A stretch of DNA of 64,000 bases, from contig CADEFU010000002.1 of assembly GCA_902826695.1 (NCBI GenBank), positions 1-64,000 of the forward strand. The letters run 5' to 3'. The stretch is from an uncultured Alphaproteobacteria bacterium (GTDB lineage: Bacteria > Pseudomonadota > Alphaproteobacteria > Micropepsales > Micropepsaceae). Of the stretch, positions 1-8,602 are shown piece by piece. The translations under genes and the position numbers were made by a program. The notes below the pieces were generated by a model. The model saw only the letters and a program-made list of their open reading frames with translations. It was not told the origin of the DNA and did no database searches. Position 1 is the first letter of the stretch. Every line of letters starts with the position of its first letter.

Positions 1-666
1 CGTCCGGTGCGCGGGATCGGCTGGGATGGTGGGTTGCTCACCGAGTCGTACGAGACGCGTGAGCTGGTGATCGCCCCGGGCGAGCGCTACGACGTGCTGG
101 TACAGCTGGATGGCGATCCGGGTGAGCTGCTCCAGCTCGAGACCCGCGCTCCCCGACCCGACCCCGGCGACGACGGCGGCCCCTACACGCTGGTGCGCTT
201 CGAGCTCGGGGGGCCTCGCGCGAGCGACGAGCTGCCGCCGTTGCCACCACGGACGATCGAGCCGCTCGCGTTCGACCCGGACACGCCGCAACGCTTCGAG
301 CTCGAGCATACGCCGGGCGAGCGCGAGGGCACGGGAGCGATCTTCACGATCAACGGCGAGCGCGTGCCGCTCAACCTCCCGATCCACGTCGATCAGGACC
401 AGGTCGAGGCCTGGGACGTGGTCAACCTCGGCGAGCACCGCCATCCTTTCCACCTGCACGGCATGTCCTTCCAGGTGTTGTCGATCGACGGGGTCACGCA
501 GCCGCTCCTGGGCTGGAAGGACACCGTGCGCGTGGAACCGGAGAGCACCACACGCATCGCCGTGCGCTACGAGAATCCCGGCATGTGGATGTTCCACTGC
601 ACGATCCCCGAGCACGCCGAGCGCGGCATGATGGGTGATCTGCACGTGATGCCCGCGGGCGGATGA
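1..666 (+). CDS. Multicopper oxidase, C-terminal fragment (5' end outside window)
   Basis: Open at the left edge, so only about 221 C-terminal residues are visible. They form the last cupredoxin domain of a periplasmic multicopper oxidase of the CueO/CopA/SufI type. The copper motifs are clear: HPFHLHG near visible residue 148, and HCTIPEHAERGMMG near 199, with the His-Cys-His trinuclear and type-1 ligands. Such enzymes oxidise Cu(I) or phenolic substrates with O2. The gene converges on a ChrA fragment three bases away, so the pair looks like a metal-resistance locus. Leucine codons are almost all CTG/CTC, whereas later genes also use TTG and CTT often. That agrees with a foreign or misjoined origin. 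The family is certain; the exact subfamily cannot be told from the fragment. Confidence 0.9.
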   Translation, partial: RPVRGIGWDGGLLTESYETRELVIAPGERYDVLVQLDGDPGELLQLETRAPRPDPGDDGGPYTLVRFELGGPRASDELPPLPPRTIEPLAFDPDTPQRFELEHTPGEREGTGAIFTINGERVPLNLPIHVDQDQVEAWDVVNLGEHRHPFHLHGMSFQVLSIDGVTQPLLGWKDTVRVEPESTTRIAVRYENPGMWMFHCTIPEHAERGMMGDLHVMPAGG

Positions 667-669
667 GCC

Positions 670-2289
670 TCAGGCAAGCAGCTGCCAGGCCGCGCCGAGC
701 ACGGCAGCCGCGGCGAGCGTGGCCGGCAGACCGACTCGGAAGCCCAGCATCGCCACCATCGCCGCCGCGGCGAGCACGGCCGCCGCGAAATCGATCGACG
801 CGAGCCGCGGGACCACGGTGTGCAGCGGTCCCACGCGCAGGGTCTCGACCTCGGCGAACACCACGTGCAGCCCGAACCACACCGACAGGTTCAGCACGAC
901 GCCGACCACGGCAGCGGTGATCGTCGACAGCGCCGCCCGCACCCAGCGGTTGCCGCGGACCGCCTCGATGTAAGGCGCGCCGAGGAAGATCCACAGGAAG
1001 CACGGCACGAACGTCACCCAGGCCGTCATCGCTGATCCGACCACGCCGGCGACCATGGGCGACATCGACCCGGGGTTGCGCCACGCGACGAGAAACGCGA
1101 CGAACTGCACCACCATGATGAGCGGTCCCGGCGTGGTCTCGGCCAGCCCCAGACCGTCGAGCATCTCGCCGGCGCTCAGCCAGCCATAAGTTTCGACGGC
1201 CTGTTGCGCCATATAGGCGAGCACCGCATAGGCGCCGCCGAAGGTCACGATCGCGAGCTTCGAGAAGAAGATGGCGATGTCGGTGAAGACATGGTCGCGA
1301 CCGAAGATGGCGGCGAGGAGAACAAGCGGCAGGATCCAGATCACGAGCCACAGACCTGCCGTGCGCAGGGTTTGGCTCAACGGTAGGGGAGACGGTTGAC
1401 TTTGAGCGTCCGGCGGCGGAGCGGCTTTCGTGACGGTTGCAATGCGGGCGACGTCGTGGCGGGTGCGGCCGTCGCGGGAGAGGACGCTGCCTTTGAACGT
1501 GATCGTGTGCGGGGCGAGCCACGTCGCGAGGCCCGCGATCGGCGTGCGGCATGAGCCGTCGAGCGCCGCCTGAAATGCGCGCTCGAATGTGACGGCGAGA
1601 TCGGTCGACTTGTGGTTGGCGCGGGCGATGAGGTCGCGGGTCTTGCCGTCGTTCATGCGCAGTTCGATGCCGACCGCGCCTTGGGCGACGGCAGGTAGCA
1701 TCTCGTCTGTCGAGAAGACGTGCGTTGCGTTCGCTTCAAGGCCGAGGCGTTTCAAGCCTGCGAGCGCGAGGACGGTGGCTTGTGCGTGACCTTCGTCGAG
1801 TTTGCGCAAGCGCGTGTCGACGTTGCCGCGGAATTCGACGAGGTCGAGATCGCCGCGTAAGTTCAAGAGCATGGAACGGCGGCGGACAGAGCTTGTTCCG
1901 ACGACGGCGTTTGGGACTAAGTCTTGCAGTGACTTCGCGGTGCGGCTGACGAAAACGTCGCGCGGGTCCTCGCGTTCGAGATGGCAGGCGAGGGCGAGGC
2001 CCTTCGGCATGACGGCGGGCAGGTCTTTCAGCGAATGCACGGCGCAGTCGATCGTGCCGGCAATCAGCGCCTCCTCGATCTCCTTCGCAAACAGGCCCTT
2101 GCCGCCTATGTCGGCCAGCGACCGGTCCTGCACCTGGTCGCCGGTCGTCTTGATGACGACGACCTCGGTGCGGGCTGCGGCTTCGTCGGTGCTCCAGCCA
2201 TGGGCGCGTGCAAGCGCCGCAATAACCATGCCGGTTTGCGCCAGCGCGAGCTTGGAACCGCGGGTGCCGATACGCAGACGAGATTGCAC
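670..2289 (-). CDS. hemC: In-frame chimera: porphobilinogen deaminase HemC joined to C-terminal half of chromate transporter ChrA
   Basis: One 539-residue frame contains two unrelated proteins. Residues 1-about 290 are hydroxymethylbilane synthase (tetrapyrrole pathway, cytosolic): SLKDLP near 86, GTSSVRR at 131 and the dipyrromethane-cofactor cysteine in GSCRTP, C247. The family is usually a little over 300 residues, so the end of domain 3 is missing. From about residue 297 the protein is the second half of a ChrA/CHR-family membrane transporter, with TTPGPLIMV and several hydrophobic segments; the first CHR half is absent. HemC diverges from tsaD, as expected in Alphaproteobacteria, but hemD, which normally follows, is missing. 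I know of no natural HemC-ChrA fusion. An assembly join or a recent rearrangement is more likely than a working two-domain protein. Confidence 0.8.
   Translation of the reverse strand: MQSRLRIGTRGSKLALAQTGMVIAALARAHGWSTDEAAARTEVVVIKTTGDQVQDRSLADIGGKGLFAKEIEEALIAGTIDCAVHSLKDLPAVMPKGLALACHLEREDPRDVFVSRTAKSLQDLVPNAVVGTSSVRRRSMLLNLRGDLDLVEFRGNVDTRLRKLDEGHAQATVLALAGLKRLGLEANATHVFSTDEMLPAVAQGAVGIELRMNDGKTRDLIARANHKSTDLAVTFERAFQAALDGSCRTPIAGLATWLAPHTITFKGSVLSRDGRTRHDVARIATVTKAAPPPDAQSQPSPLPLSQTLRTAGLWLVIWILPLVLLAAIFGRDHVFTDIAIFFSKLAIVTFGGAYAVLAYMAQQAVETYGWLSAGEMLDGLGLAETTPGPLIMVVQFVAFLVAWRNPGSMSPMVAGVVGSAMTAWVTFVPCFLWIFLGAPYIEAVRGNRWVRAALSTITAAVVGVVLNLSVWFGLHVVFAEVETLRVGPLHTVVPRLASIDFAAAVLAAAAMVAMLGFRVGLPATLAAAAVLGAAWQLLA
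1395..1430. other. Apparent junction between two sequence origins
   Basis: Around here the minus-strand frame changes from HemC to ChrA sequence. The last residues I can match to HemC end near residue 289 (about base 1425) and recognisable ChrA sequence starts near residue 297 (about base 1401). No insertion-sequence end, target duplication or tRNA is visible. Everything left of this point (multicopper oxidase, ChrA half) is metal-resistance cargo, and everything right of it is ordinary alphaproteobacterial order. Confidence 0.6.
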
Positions 2290-2378
2290 GCGAGAAGGAC
2301 CTGGTGTTAGGGGATGGCGCGTGCGCGGAAAGCTAGCGATGTTCGCCGCGCGACGCCACCTTCTCGCTATGGTGAAAT

Positions 2379-3440
2379 GTGCCTCAAACGCTGACAGTTC
2401 TGGGCATTGAAACGTCGTGCGACGAAACGGCGGCGGCGGTCGTGCGCGGGATGCCGCCTGGGCCAGGGCAAATCCTGTCGAATGTCGTCGCGGCGCAGAT
2501 CGCAGAACATAGACCCTACGGCGGGGTCGTGCCCGAGATCGCGGCGCGGGCGCATGTGGAGGTGCTGGACCATGTGATCGAGCGCGCGCTCGTTGAGGCC
2601 GGCCTCACGCTGAACGATATCGATGGGATCGCGGCGACGGCAGGCCCCGGGCTGATCGGCGGTGTGGCGGTCGGGCTCACCACCGCGAAGGCGCTTGCGC
2701 TCGCCACGGGCAAGCCGTTGATCGCGCTCAATCACCTCGAAGCGCATGCTCTGACGGCGCGGCTGACGAACGGCGTCGCATATCCGTTCTTGCTGTTGCT
2801 GGTTTCCGGCGGGCATTGCCAGCTTTTGGTGTGCGAGGGCGTCGGGCAGTTCACGCGGCTCGGCACGACGATCGACGACGCGGCGGGCGAGGCGTTCGAC
2901 AAGACAGCGAAGCTGTTGGGCCTCGGCTTTCCGGGCGGTCCCGCGATCGAGCACGCCGCGCGTGACGGAAACGAGAAGCGCTATCGTTTCCCGCGACCTT
3001 TGGTCGACGAAGATGGCTTCGATTTTTCGTTCTCCGGCTTGAAGTCGGCGGTGCGGCGCGTGGTCGATGACGGCGACATGACCGATGCCGCTGTGTGCGA
3101 CGTCGCGGCGAGCTTTCAAGCGGCGGCGGTCGAGGTGCTGGTCAAGCGCACGCGCAAAGCAATGCAAGCCGTTCACGCGCGTGGAATAGCGCGCGTCGTC
3201 GTCGCTGGTGGCGTGGCCGCGAACAAGAGTTTGAGCGCGGGGCTTGCCGCTGTGGCGCGGGCAGAGGGCTTCGAGCTGGTCGTGCCGCCGGTCGGGCTTT
3301 GCACCGACAATGGCGCGATGGTGGCGTGGGCGGGGCTGGAGCGGCTGGCGCTCGGGCTCACGAGCGGGCTCGACTTCGGAGCGCGGGCCCGTTGGCCGTT
3401 GGATGCCTCACGCGCCGGCATCGCGGGCGCGAAGTCCTAG
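2379..3440 (+). CDS. tsaD: tRNA N6-threonylcarbamoyladenosine synthase subunit TsaD
   Basis: TsaD transfers the threonylcarbamoyl group to A37 of ANN-decoding tRNAs, working with TsaB (encoded here at 51542), TsaE and TsaC. The 353-residue ASKHA-fold protein is full length. It shows GIETSCDET near residue 9, the metal-binding H119-x-E-x-H123 in NHLEAH, the GLIGG loop near 91, and GGVAANKSL towards the end. The start is GTG at 2379; the ATG two bases earlier in another frame stops at once. It diverges from hemC across about 90 bp, which must hold both promoters. In related genomes gpsA normally follows, but here a 5.9 kb insert of six genes lies between them. Confidence 0.97.
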   Translation: MPQTLTVLGIETSCDETAAAVVRGMPPGPGQILSNVVAAQIAEHRPYGGVVPEIAARAHVEVLDHVIERALVEAGLTLNDIDGIAATAGPGLIGGVAVGLTTAKALALATGKPLIALNHLEAHALTARLTNGVAYPFLLLLVSGGHCQLLVCEGVGQFTRLGTTIDDAAGEAFDKTAKLLGLGFPGGPAIEHAARDGNEKRYRFPRPLVDEDGFDFSFSGLKSAVRRVVDDGDMTDAAVCDVAASFQAAAVEVLVKRTRKAMQAVHARGIARVVVAGGVAANKSLSAGLAAVARAEGFELVVPPVGLCTDNGAMVAWAGLERLALGLTSGLDFGARARWPLDASRAGIAGAKS

Positions 3441-3495
3441 GATTTCTGCGAATGAAGCGGGCGGTTGTCGCGCGTTTGCGATCTGGCGGGCGCTT

Positions 3496-3510
3496 GTATA
3501 CACTGTATAC
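3496..3510. promoter_or_regulatory. Probable TetR operator abutting the tetR start codon
   Basis: GTATACA-C-TGTATAC is a perfect 7-bp inverted repeat around one central base, ending directly before the ATG at 3511. Position and symmetry fit an autoregulatory operator for the TetR protein that follows. With no room left for a Shine-Dalgarno, the mRNA may be leaderless or nearly so; the TATACA-like arm could double as a -10 element. Binding is inferred, not shown. Confidence 0.7.
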
Positions 3511-4092
3511 ATGGCGACGAAGGAGCGTATATTGGCTGCGGCCAAGGCGGCGTTTGCGGCGGAGGGACTTGCCGGCGTTTCCGTGCGCAGGGTCGCCGGG
3601 GCGGTCGGCATCACGCCGATGGCCGTCTATCGCCACTACGCCGATAAAGACGCGCTGATCAATGCGCTGGTCATGGACGGACTTACTGCTTGGGAGGTGC
3701 GCGTGCGGCGCCGCAACGGCGCGACCGCTCTTCAGCGCATCGAACACATGATCGAACTGTTCATCGACTTCGCGCTTAAGGAGCCGCGAACGTTCGAAGC
3801 CGCGTTCTTGCTGCCGGGCCACGACGCACGCCGGTTTCCAAACGACTTCGTGCGCGGGCGCTCGCCCGCCGTCGCGCTCCTGCAAGCCGACATGGAAGAC
3901 GTGTTGCGCGAACGCGGCTTGCAGCCGTCGTTGGCGTTGGAGGTCTGGTTGATGCTGTGGGGCTTGGGGCAGGGGCTTGTATCGTTGTATCGGGCGGGAC
4001 GCATGGAGGGCGGTGCGCGTGCATTTCGTGCGCTGGCGCGCAAGCTCTTGCGGCGCAGCTTGTACGCAATGTTGAACGAGGGGGCCGCATGA
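3511..4092 (+). CDS. TetR/AcrR-family transcriptional regulator
   Basis: 193 residues with a typical N-terminal TetR helix-turn-helix: ERILAAAKAAF, then SVRRVAGAVGITPMAVYRHYADKD around residues 28-51. A variable ligand-binding domain follows. The ATG at 3511 was chosen because the family motif begins four residues later. A longer frame exists upstream, but it runs back through tsaD and the operator. The gene overlaps the next (ATGA at 4089-4092), so it is co-transcribed and probably translationally coupled to the CN-hydrolase, its likely target. The palindrome touching the start codon suggests it represses its own operon. The ligand cannot be predicted. Confidence 0.92.
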   Translation: MATKERILAAAKAAFAAEGLAGVSVRRVAGAVGITPMAVYRHYADKDALINALVMDGLTAWEVRVRRRNGATALQRIEHMIELFIDFALKEPRTFEAAFLLPGHDARRFPNDFVRGRSPAVALLQADMEDVLRERGLQPSLALEVWLMLWGLGQGLVSLYRAGRMEGGARAFRALARKLLRRSLYAMLNEGAA

Positions 4093-5468
4093 AGGCCGTC
4101 ATCTGCACGTTGCTGAGCGGTGCTGGGTTCTATCTGTCGCTGCACTTGGGCGAGATCTGGACGCTCGCCTGGTTGGCGCCTGTCCCCGTACTTTGGTTTG
4201 CGTTCGGCGATGCGCCGCGCGCGCAGGCGTTCTCTGCGTCGTTTGCGGCGTATGCTCTTGGGCTGCTCAATTTGCTCGAAGCGTACGGCAACGTTCTTCC
4301 GCTCGCGGTGATGTTGCTGGCGATTGCCGGACCATCATTGTGTTTCGCACTTGCGGTGCTCGGTGCGGGGCGGATCGCACTAACCATTTCGCCGGCCGCC
4401 GGCGTCGTCGGCTTTGCAGCGCTTTGGACCGCAATCGACTACGCGCTTGCGTTTGGACCGGATGGCGCCGTGACGTCGCCTGCCTATAGCCAGGTCGCGG
4501 CCGTTGAGCTCATTCAGTCGGCATCGGTGTTCGGTCTGTGGGCGGTGACGTTTGCGATCGGATTCGTTGCGGCGGGTATTGCGATGGCAGCCGCACGCAA
4601 GAGCGCGGTGTCTGGGCTGCTCGCGATCTTGGTGTTCGGGCTCAACGCCGGGTACGGCGTGTGGCGCCTCGATGCGGTGTCTAGCGGTGAAGATGTGGTT
4701 GTGGGCCTGGCCGCCGACGATTCCCTGGGAGAGTCGGGATTTGCGAACGACGCCCCCTCCGCCCTCAAGGCGATCGATGCCTATGCCGGGATCGCGCGCG
4801 ATCTTGCCGTACGCGGCGCCACGCTGATCGTGCTGCCCGAGAAGTTTGCGGTGCTATCGCCCGCGTGGCGCGATGAGGCCTTGGACCGGATGCAAGACGT
4901 TGCGCGCACGACGGGTGCGACGATTGTCGCCGGGTTCGACGAGCGGGCGCGGCAACGTTTGAACCAGGCGTATGTGTTCGAGGGCTCGGCGGCGCCGCGC
5001 GTGTATTCAAAGCGCAGGCTGGTTGGTGGGCTTGAAAGCGCGTTCGCGACCGGCCAGGCGCCGCTGATGCTTGCAGATCGGACGCTTGTCGCTATCTGCA
5101 AAGACATGGACTTTCCCGGGATGCTGCGCGGCGATGCTTCGCTCGGTCCGCGGATTGCCGCGATACCGGCGTGGGACTTCGACCGGGATGCTTGGGCGCA
5201 TGCGCGCATGGCCCTTATGCGCGGCGTCGAAAACGGGTTCGCCGTCGTGCGGTCTGCGCGCCAAGGACTATTGACGGTGTCGGATGCAAACGGGCGCGTG
5301 CATGCCCGCGCTCAAAGCGACGGTGCCGGTCCTAGTACGCTTGTTGCGCGGATTGCTCGCGGCCCGTCATCGACGCCGTACACGGCGCTTGGCGATGTTT
5401 TCCCAATCGGAGCGACCGTCCTGGCTGCTCTGCTGTTGGGATTACCGGCGATCAGGCGACGCGGCTAG
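4089..5468 (+). CDS. Membrane-bound CN-hydrolase, Lnt-like paralogue
   Basis: 459 residues: a hydrophobic N-terminal half with about six membrane segments (to residue 190), then a nitrilase/CN-hydrolase domain. The expected triad is present: E251 in LPEK, K308 in YSKRR and C337 in ICKDMDFPG. This resembles apolipoprotein N-acyltransferase, which acylates lipoprotein N-termini in the periplasm, but it lacks the canonical Lnt signatures (PFGEYLP, CYELIFP) present in the housekeeping copy at 57853. It may therefore acylate or hydrolyse something else. It is coupled to the TetR gene by a 4-nt overlap, and its 3' end overlaps the convergent gene by 4 nt. Fold and triad are secure; the substrate is unknown. 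Confidence 0.8.
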   Translation: MKAVICTLLSGAGFYLSLHLGEIWTLAWLAPVPVLWFAFGDAPRAQAFSASFAAYALGLLNLLEAYGNVLPLAVMLLAIAGPSLCFALAVLGAGRIALTISPAAGVVGFAALWTAIDYALAFGPDGAVTSPAYSQVAAVELIQSASVFGLWAVTFAIGFVAAGIAMAAARKSAVSGLLAILVFGLNAGYGVWRLDAVSSGEDVVVGLAADDSLGESGFANDAPSALKAIDAYAGIARDLAVRGATLIVLPEKFAVLSPAWRDEALDRMQDVARTTGATIVAGFDERARQRLNQAYVFEGSAAPRVYSKRRLVGGLESAFATGQAPLMLADRTLVAICKDMDFPGMLRGDASLGPRIAAIPAWDFDRDAWAHARMALMRGVENGFAVVRSARQGLLTVSDANGRVHARAQSDGAGPSTLVARIARGPSSTPYTALGDVFPIGATVLAALLLGLPAIRRRG

Positions 5469-6721
5469 GGTGCGTCGGTACACGAGACACCGGCTCTTTG
5501 TTTCAGCGCCGTGCACAGTTCGGCGGCGGTGACGGTCTCGCCCTGACTTTTCAAGAGGGCGGCGAGGTGCGAGGTCGCGATCCGGTGCAGCGGCGCGTAG
5601 ACGAGGACGCGGCGATACCACGTCTCCGCCTCGCCGAGTGCACCACCGGCACGATAGCGGTCGGCGATCAAGACGCCCAACTCGGCGTACCAAGGACGGA
5701 CGCGTGCAGCTTCCTTGTCGTAGATGCGCGTCATCGCAGCGTAGGCTTGCTCGAAATAGGGGAGCGCTTCCGCGTTGCGTCCCGAGATTTCCAAGACGTC
5801 GCCGATGTTGATCAAGGGGCCCCAGGCATCGGGATCGATCCCGACCGCCTTCTTGTAGGACGCGATCGCCTGATCGAACGCGCTACCAGCGCTTTGCACG
5901 AAACCCAACGCCTTGTGCGCCGCCGGGTCGCCGGGTGCAAGTGCGACCGCACGCTCAGCCAGCGCTCGCGCACGGCCGAGGACCCGTTTGGCCGGTTCCG
6001 TTTTCGCGCGGCCGCTTTTCAACGCGTCTTCGAGTCGGGTGTATTCAGCGGTTCCGGGTTGATCCGGCCAACGGATCACCTTCTGGACCAGCGCGTTGGC
6101 AAGGCCCGCGAGCGCCGGGGCATATTCGGGACGTTCGGCCAGTACACGCTCGAACAGCGCGATCGCGGCTTCGTTGTCGGCGCGCGTGTATTGGAAATAG
6201 AAGTCGTTGGCGCGTTCGACCAAGACCTTTTCGCTTGGCGGTGCTTTGGCCGACGGTGACGGCCAGAACGCGAGCGCGAGCGCAACGACTGCGGCAAGGG
6301 CGGCGAGTCCGGCTGCGATGGCAGGGCGCGGCAACTCCCGCCGCAACGCGGCCGGCGGTGATGCAATTGCGATCGCAACGTGCGGATCGTCCGCAGGGCG
6401 AACATCGGCGATCAGGCGGTAGCCGCGCTTGGTAAGCGTTTCGATGTAGGCGGGGGTTTTCGCATCGTCCTCCAGCGCTTTGCGCAGGCGCGACACGGCA
6501 CGCGCCAGCGAGTCGTCGCCGACCACGACATCGGGCCAAAGCGCGGCCATGATGTCGTCCTTGCTGAACGCCTTGCCCGGGCGGCCGGCCAGCAGGAACA
6601 AAAGGTCCATGACCTTGGGTTCAAGGCGCTCGGCGGCACCCTCCCGCGTCAGCTCCCCGGTGGTCCGGTCGGCGCGCCAGGCCCCAACAAAAAGTGCAGT
6701 GGGTTGCTGGTTTTCCGGCAC
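5465..6721 (-). CDS. CadC-like membrane-anchored winged-helix regulator with TPR repeats
   Basis: 418 residues. Residues 1-105 are an OmpR/CadC-type winged helix (LEPKVMDLLFLLAGRPG, then SLARAVSRLRKALEDD and the wing KRGYRLIADV). One membrane helix lies near 132-152 (AAGLAALAAVVALALAFW). The rest is a periplasmic TPR-type array (PEYAPALAGLANAL, PAAHKALGFVQSAG, PWGPLINIGDVLE-like units). This architecture senses an envelope signal and binds DNA while anchored in the membrane. There is no receiver domain or partner kinase. The target may be the divergent S41 peptidase gene, about 110 bp upstream, but that is inferred from position only. Confidence 0.85.
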   Translation of the reverse strand: MPENQQPTALFVGAWRADRTTGELTREGAAERLEPKVMDLLFLLAGRPGKAFSKDDIMAALWPDVVVGDDSLARAVSRLRKALEDDAKTPAYIETLTKRGYRLIADVRPADDPHVAIAIASPPAALRRELPRPAIAAGLAALAAVVALALAFWPSPSAKAPPSEKVLVERANDFYFQYTRADNEAAIALFERVLAERPEYAPALAGLANALVQKVIRWPDQPGTAEYTRLEDALKSGRAKTEPAKRVLGRARALAERAVALAPGDPAAHKALGFVQSAGSAFDQAIASYKKAVGIDPDAWGPLINIGDVLEISGRNAEALPYFEQAYAAMTRIYDKEAARVRPWYAELGVLIADRYRAGGALGEAETWYRRVLVYAPLHRIATSHLAALLKSQGETVTAAELCTALKQRAGVSCTDAP

Positions 6722-6830
6722 TTTCCAAGGCCCTCAGAACTTCATCAGGAAAATGGGAGGCTATCGTCCTGACTATATAGGGGTGCCCTGGTAACGCCGG
6801 AAGCAGGTCTTTATGTGAGGGAGATTGCCC

Positions 6831-8261
6831 ATGCGCCTCGTTGCCTGCATCGCCGCCGTCTTGTCGCTTACTGCGGCCGCGGCGGCTGTGCCACCGCTAG
6901 AGCGGCGGTTCGAGCCTCAGGTGGTCAAAGCCGATTTTGCCGAACTCCATGCACGGCTGGCCGCCTCGCATTTCGACCTCTACGCGCGCCGTCCCAAGCG
7001 CGACTATGACGCCTTGTTCCAGACTATGATCGCGAGCTTCGACCGGCCGATGACGTCGACCGAAGTTCGCGTCGCGTTCCAAAAGTTCGTGGCGTTTGGC
7101 CGCGTGGCGCATTCGAACATCGCCTTTCCGTCGGACGCCTATGGCACCTTTCGGGATGGCGGCGGGCGCGCGTTTCCTGTACCGATCCGGGTGAAAGCGG
7201 GACGGCTCTTCGTGGTCGACAGCGGCGGTGCCGGCTCGGTCGCCCCCGGCGAAGAGATTGTTGCCCTGGACGGGCAACCGGCGTCGATCTGGCTACAGCG
7301 TCTTGGCGCGCATGTCTCTGCCGATAACGACTACATGCGCGATACGCTTTTGGAGAACCGGTTCTCGCAGCTCCTTTGGCTCGAACTCGGAGCGCCAGAG
7401 CAGTTCAAACTGAACTTGCGCGACAGGCGCGAGGTCCTGGTTCCAGCCCGAACGCGCGCCGAAATGCGTGCGGCGGCGGGGCAAGCGCAGGGGCTCGAAC
7501 TCGATTGGGATGCACGCACGTTTCGTATTGTCGACTCGGTCGGCTATCTGAGGCCGGGCCCGTTCTACAACAACGACCCGAATGCGCCCGATATTTGGGA
7601 CGTCACGCGGTTCCGCAGCTTCATCGATACGTCATTTGAGGCACTGCTGAAGGCGCAAGCGCGGGCGCTTGTCATCGACTTGCGGGACAATCCTGGTGGC
7701 GACAATTCGTTCAGCGATCTGATGGTGGCCTGGTACGCGACGACGCCATTCCGCTTCTGCCGCGATTTTCGTATCAAGATGAGCGAGGCCGCCGTTGCGT
7801 CGAACGAGAAGCGCGTTGCGGCGGCACCCGGCGACACGCAAGGCATTTCGGCGAAGTTCGCAGCCGCTTATGCGAAGCATCGCATCGGCGAGGTCTTTTC
7901 GTTCGATATGCCGGTCGCGTCCCCGCGGGCCGGCGCCCGGTTCACCGGGAAGGTCTATCTGCTCATCAACCGCCATTCGTACTCGAACGCGGTGCAGGTG
8001 GCGGCGTTGTCGCAAGACTATCGCTTCGCGACGATCGTGGGCGAGGAGACGTCGGATCTCGCGACGACTTATGGGGCGATGGAGCAGTTCACTCTGTCCC
8101 GGACCGGAATCGAGGTCGGGTTCCCAAAGGCGCACATCGTTCGCGTAAACGGGGATGTGAGCGCGCGAGGCGTCGTGCCGGATATTGCGATCGAGACGCC
8201 GGTCGTGGAGCCGCGGTCGGATGTGGTGTTGCGAGAGGCGCTGGCGATTGCCGCGCGCTAG
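6831..8261 (+). CDS. Exported S41-family peptidase (C-terminal processing protease-like)
   Basis: 476 residues from ATG 6831, preceded by a GAGGGAG Shine-Dalgarno eight bases upstream; a TTG two codons earlier is less likely. Residues 1-19 form a signal peptide ending in an alanine run. A central region with PDZ-like spacing (GEEIVALDGQPA, near 140) precedes the S41 core: VIDLRDNPGGDNSFSDL at about 281, and NRHSYSNAVQ at about 380 carrying the candidate nucleophile S383 or S385. It probably acts in the periplasm or outside the cell. It is transcribed away from the CadC-like regulator, which may control it. No lipobox is present. Confidence 0.85.
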   Translation: MRLVACIAAVLSLTAAAAAVPPLERRFEPQVVKADFAELHARLAASHFDLYARRPKRDYDALFQTMIASFDRPMTSTEVRVAFQKFVAFGRVAHSNIAFPSDAYGTFRDGGGRAFPVPIRVKAGRLFVVDSGGAGSVAPGEEIVALDGQPASIWLQRLGAHVSADNDYMRDTLLENRFSQLLWLELGAPEQFKLNLRDRREVLVPARTRAEMRAAAGQAQGLELDWDARTFRIVDSVGYLRPGPFYNNDPNAPDIWDVTRFRSFIDTSFEALLKAQARALVIDLRDNPGGDNSFSDLMVAWYATTPFRFCRDFRIKMSEAAVASNEKRVAAAPGDTQGISAKFAAAYAKHRIGEVFSFDMPVASPRAGARFTGKVYLLINRHSYSNAVQVAALSQDYRFATIVGEETSDLATTYGAMEQFTLSRTGIEVGFPKAHIVRVNGDVSARGVVPDIAIETPVVEPRSDVVLREALAIAAR

Positions 8262-8270
8262 GCGGGCCCC

Positions 8271-8315
8271 AAAAAAGGAAACGGGCGGGCCGGGGTTACC
8301 GGGCCACCCGTTTCG
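8271..8315 (-). terminator. Rho-independent terminator for the 34-residue ORF
   Basis: The + strand shows GAAACGGG...CCCGTTTC arms around GGCC-rich sequence, with two mismatches in a 14-bp stem, and an A6 run at 8271-8276. Read on the minus strand this is a hairpin followed by six T residues, just beyond the stop of the small ORF. It also lies after the S41 peptidase stop but has no T-run on that strand. Confidence 0.65.
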
Positions 8316-8339
8316 GGGCGAACTGGGTCACGGGAGGAT

Positions 8340-8444
8340 TTATGCCCAGTTCAAGGTGTTGATCAGAAACGCGACGCCGTAGGCGGCAAGAACGAAGCCA
8401 GCGACTGCGGTCGAAATCTGGGTCACGAGGTCGTTGCGGGTCAT
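8340..8444 (-). CDS. Small membrane peptide, 34 residues, unknown function
   Basis: ATG at 8444 follows a textbook Shine-Dalgarno (AGGAGAG, six bases before the start), and TAA ends at 8340, with a terminator hairpin and T6 directly after. The peptide has a polar start (MTRNDLVTQ), then one hydrophobic segment of about 20 residues (residues 10-30, with VAGFVLAAYGVAFLIN), and ends TLNWA. That is the layout of a single-span small membrane protein. It lies alone between the S41 peptidase and a TetR gene on the same strand. I do not recognise it. The strong ribosome site plus terminator make coding likely despite the length. Confidence 0.65.
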   Translation of the reverse strand: MTRNDLVTQISTAVAGFVLAAYGVAFLINTLNWA

Positions 8445-8602
8445 GAAAGTCTCTCCTAGTTGATCTTTTTGCGGGGTGTCTCCCGCGGTGATCTCTATGT
8501 AGAGGACCTCTGATCAGAAATCAATGAATGAAATCGTTTTTGTTCACTGATCACACAAAGTGCGACGTCCTGCCGCAGTTGGATGCCTGCGCCAGGTGGG
8601 AC

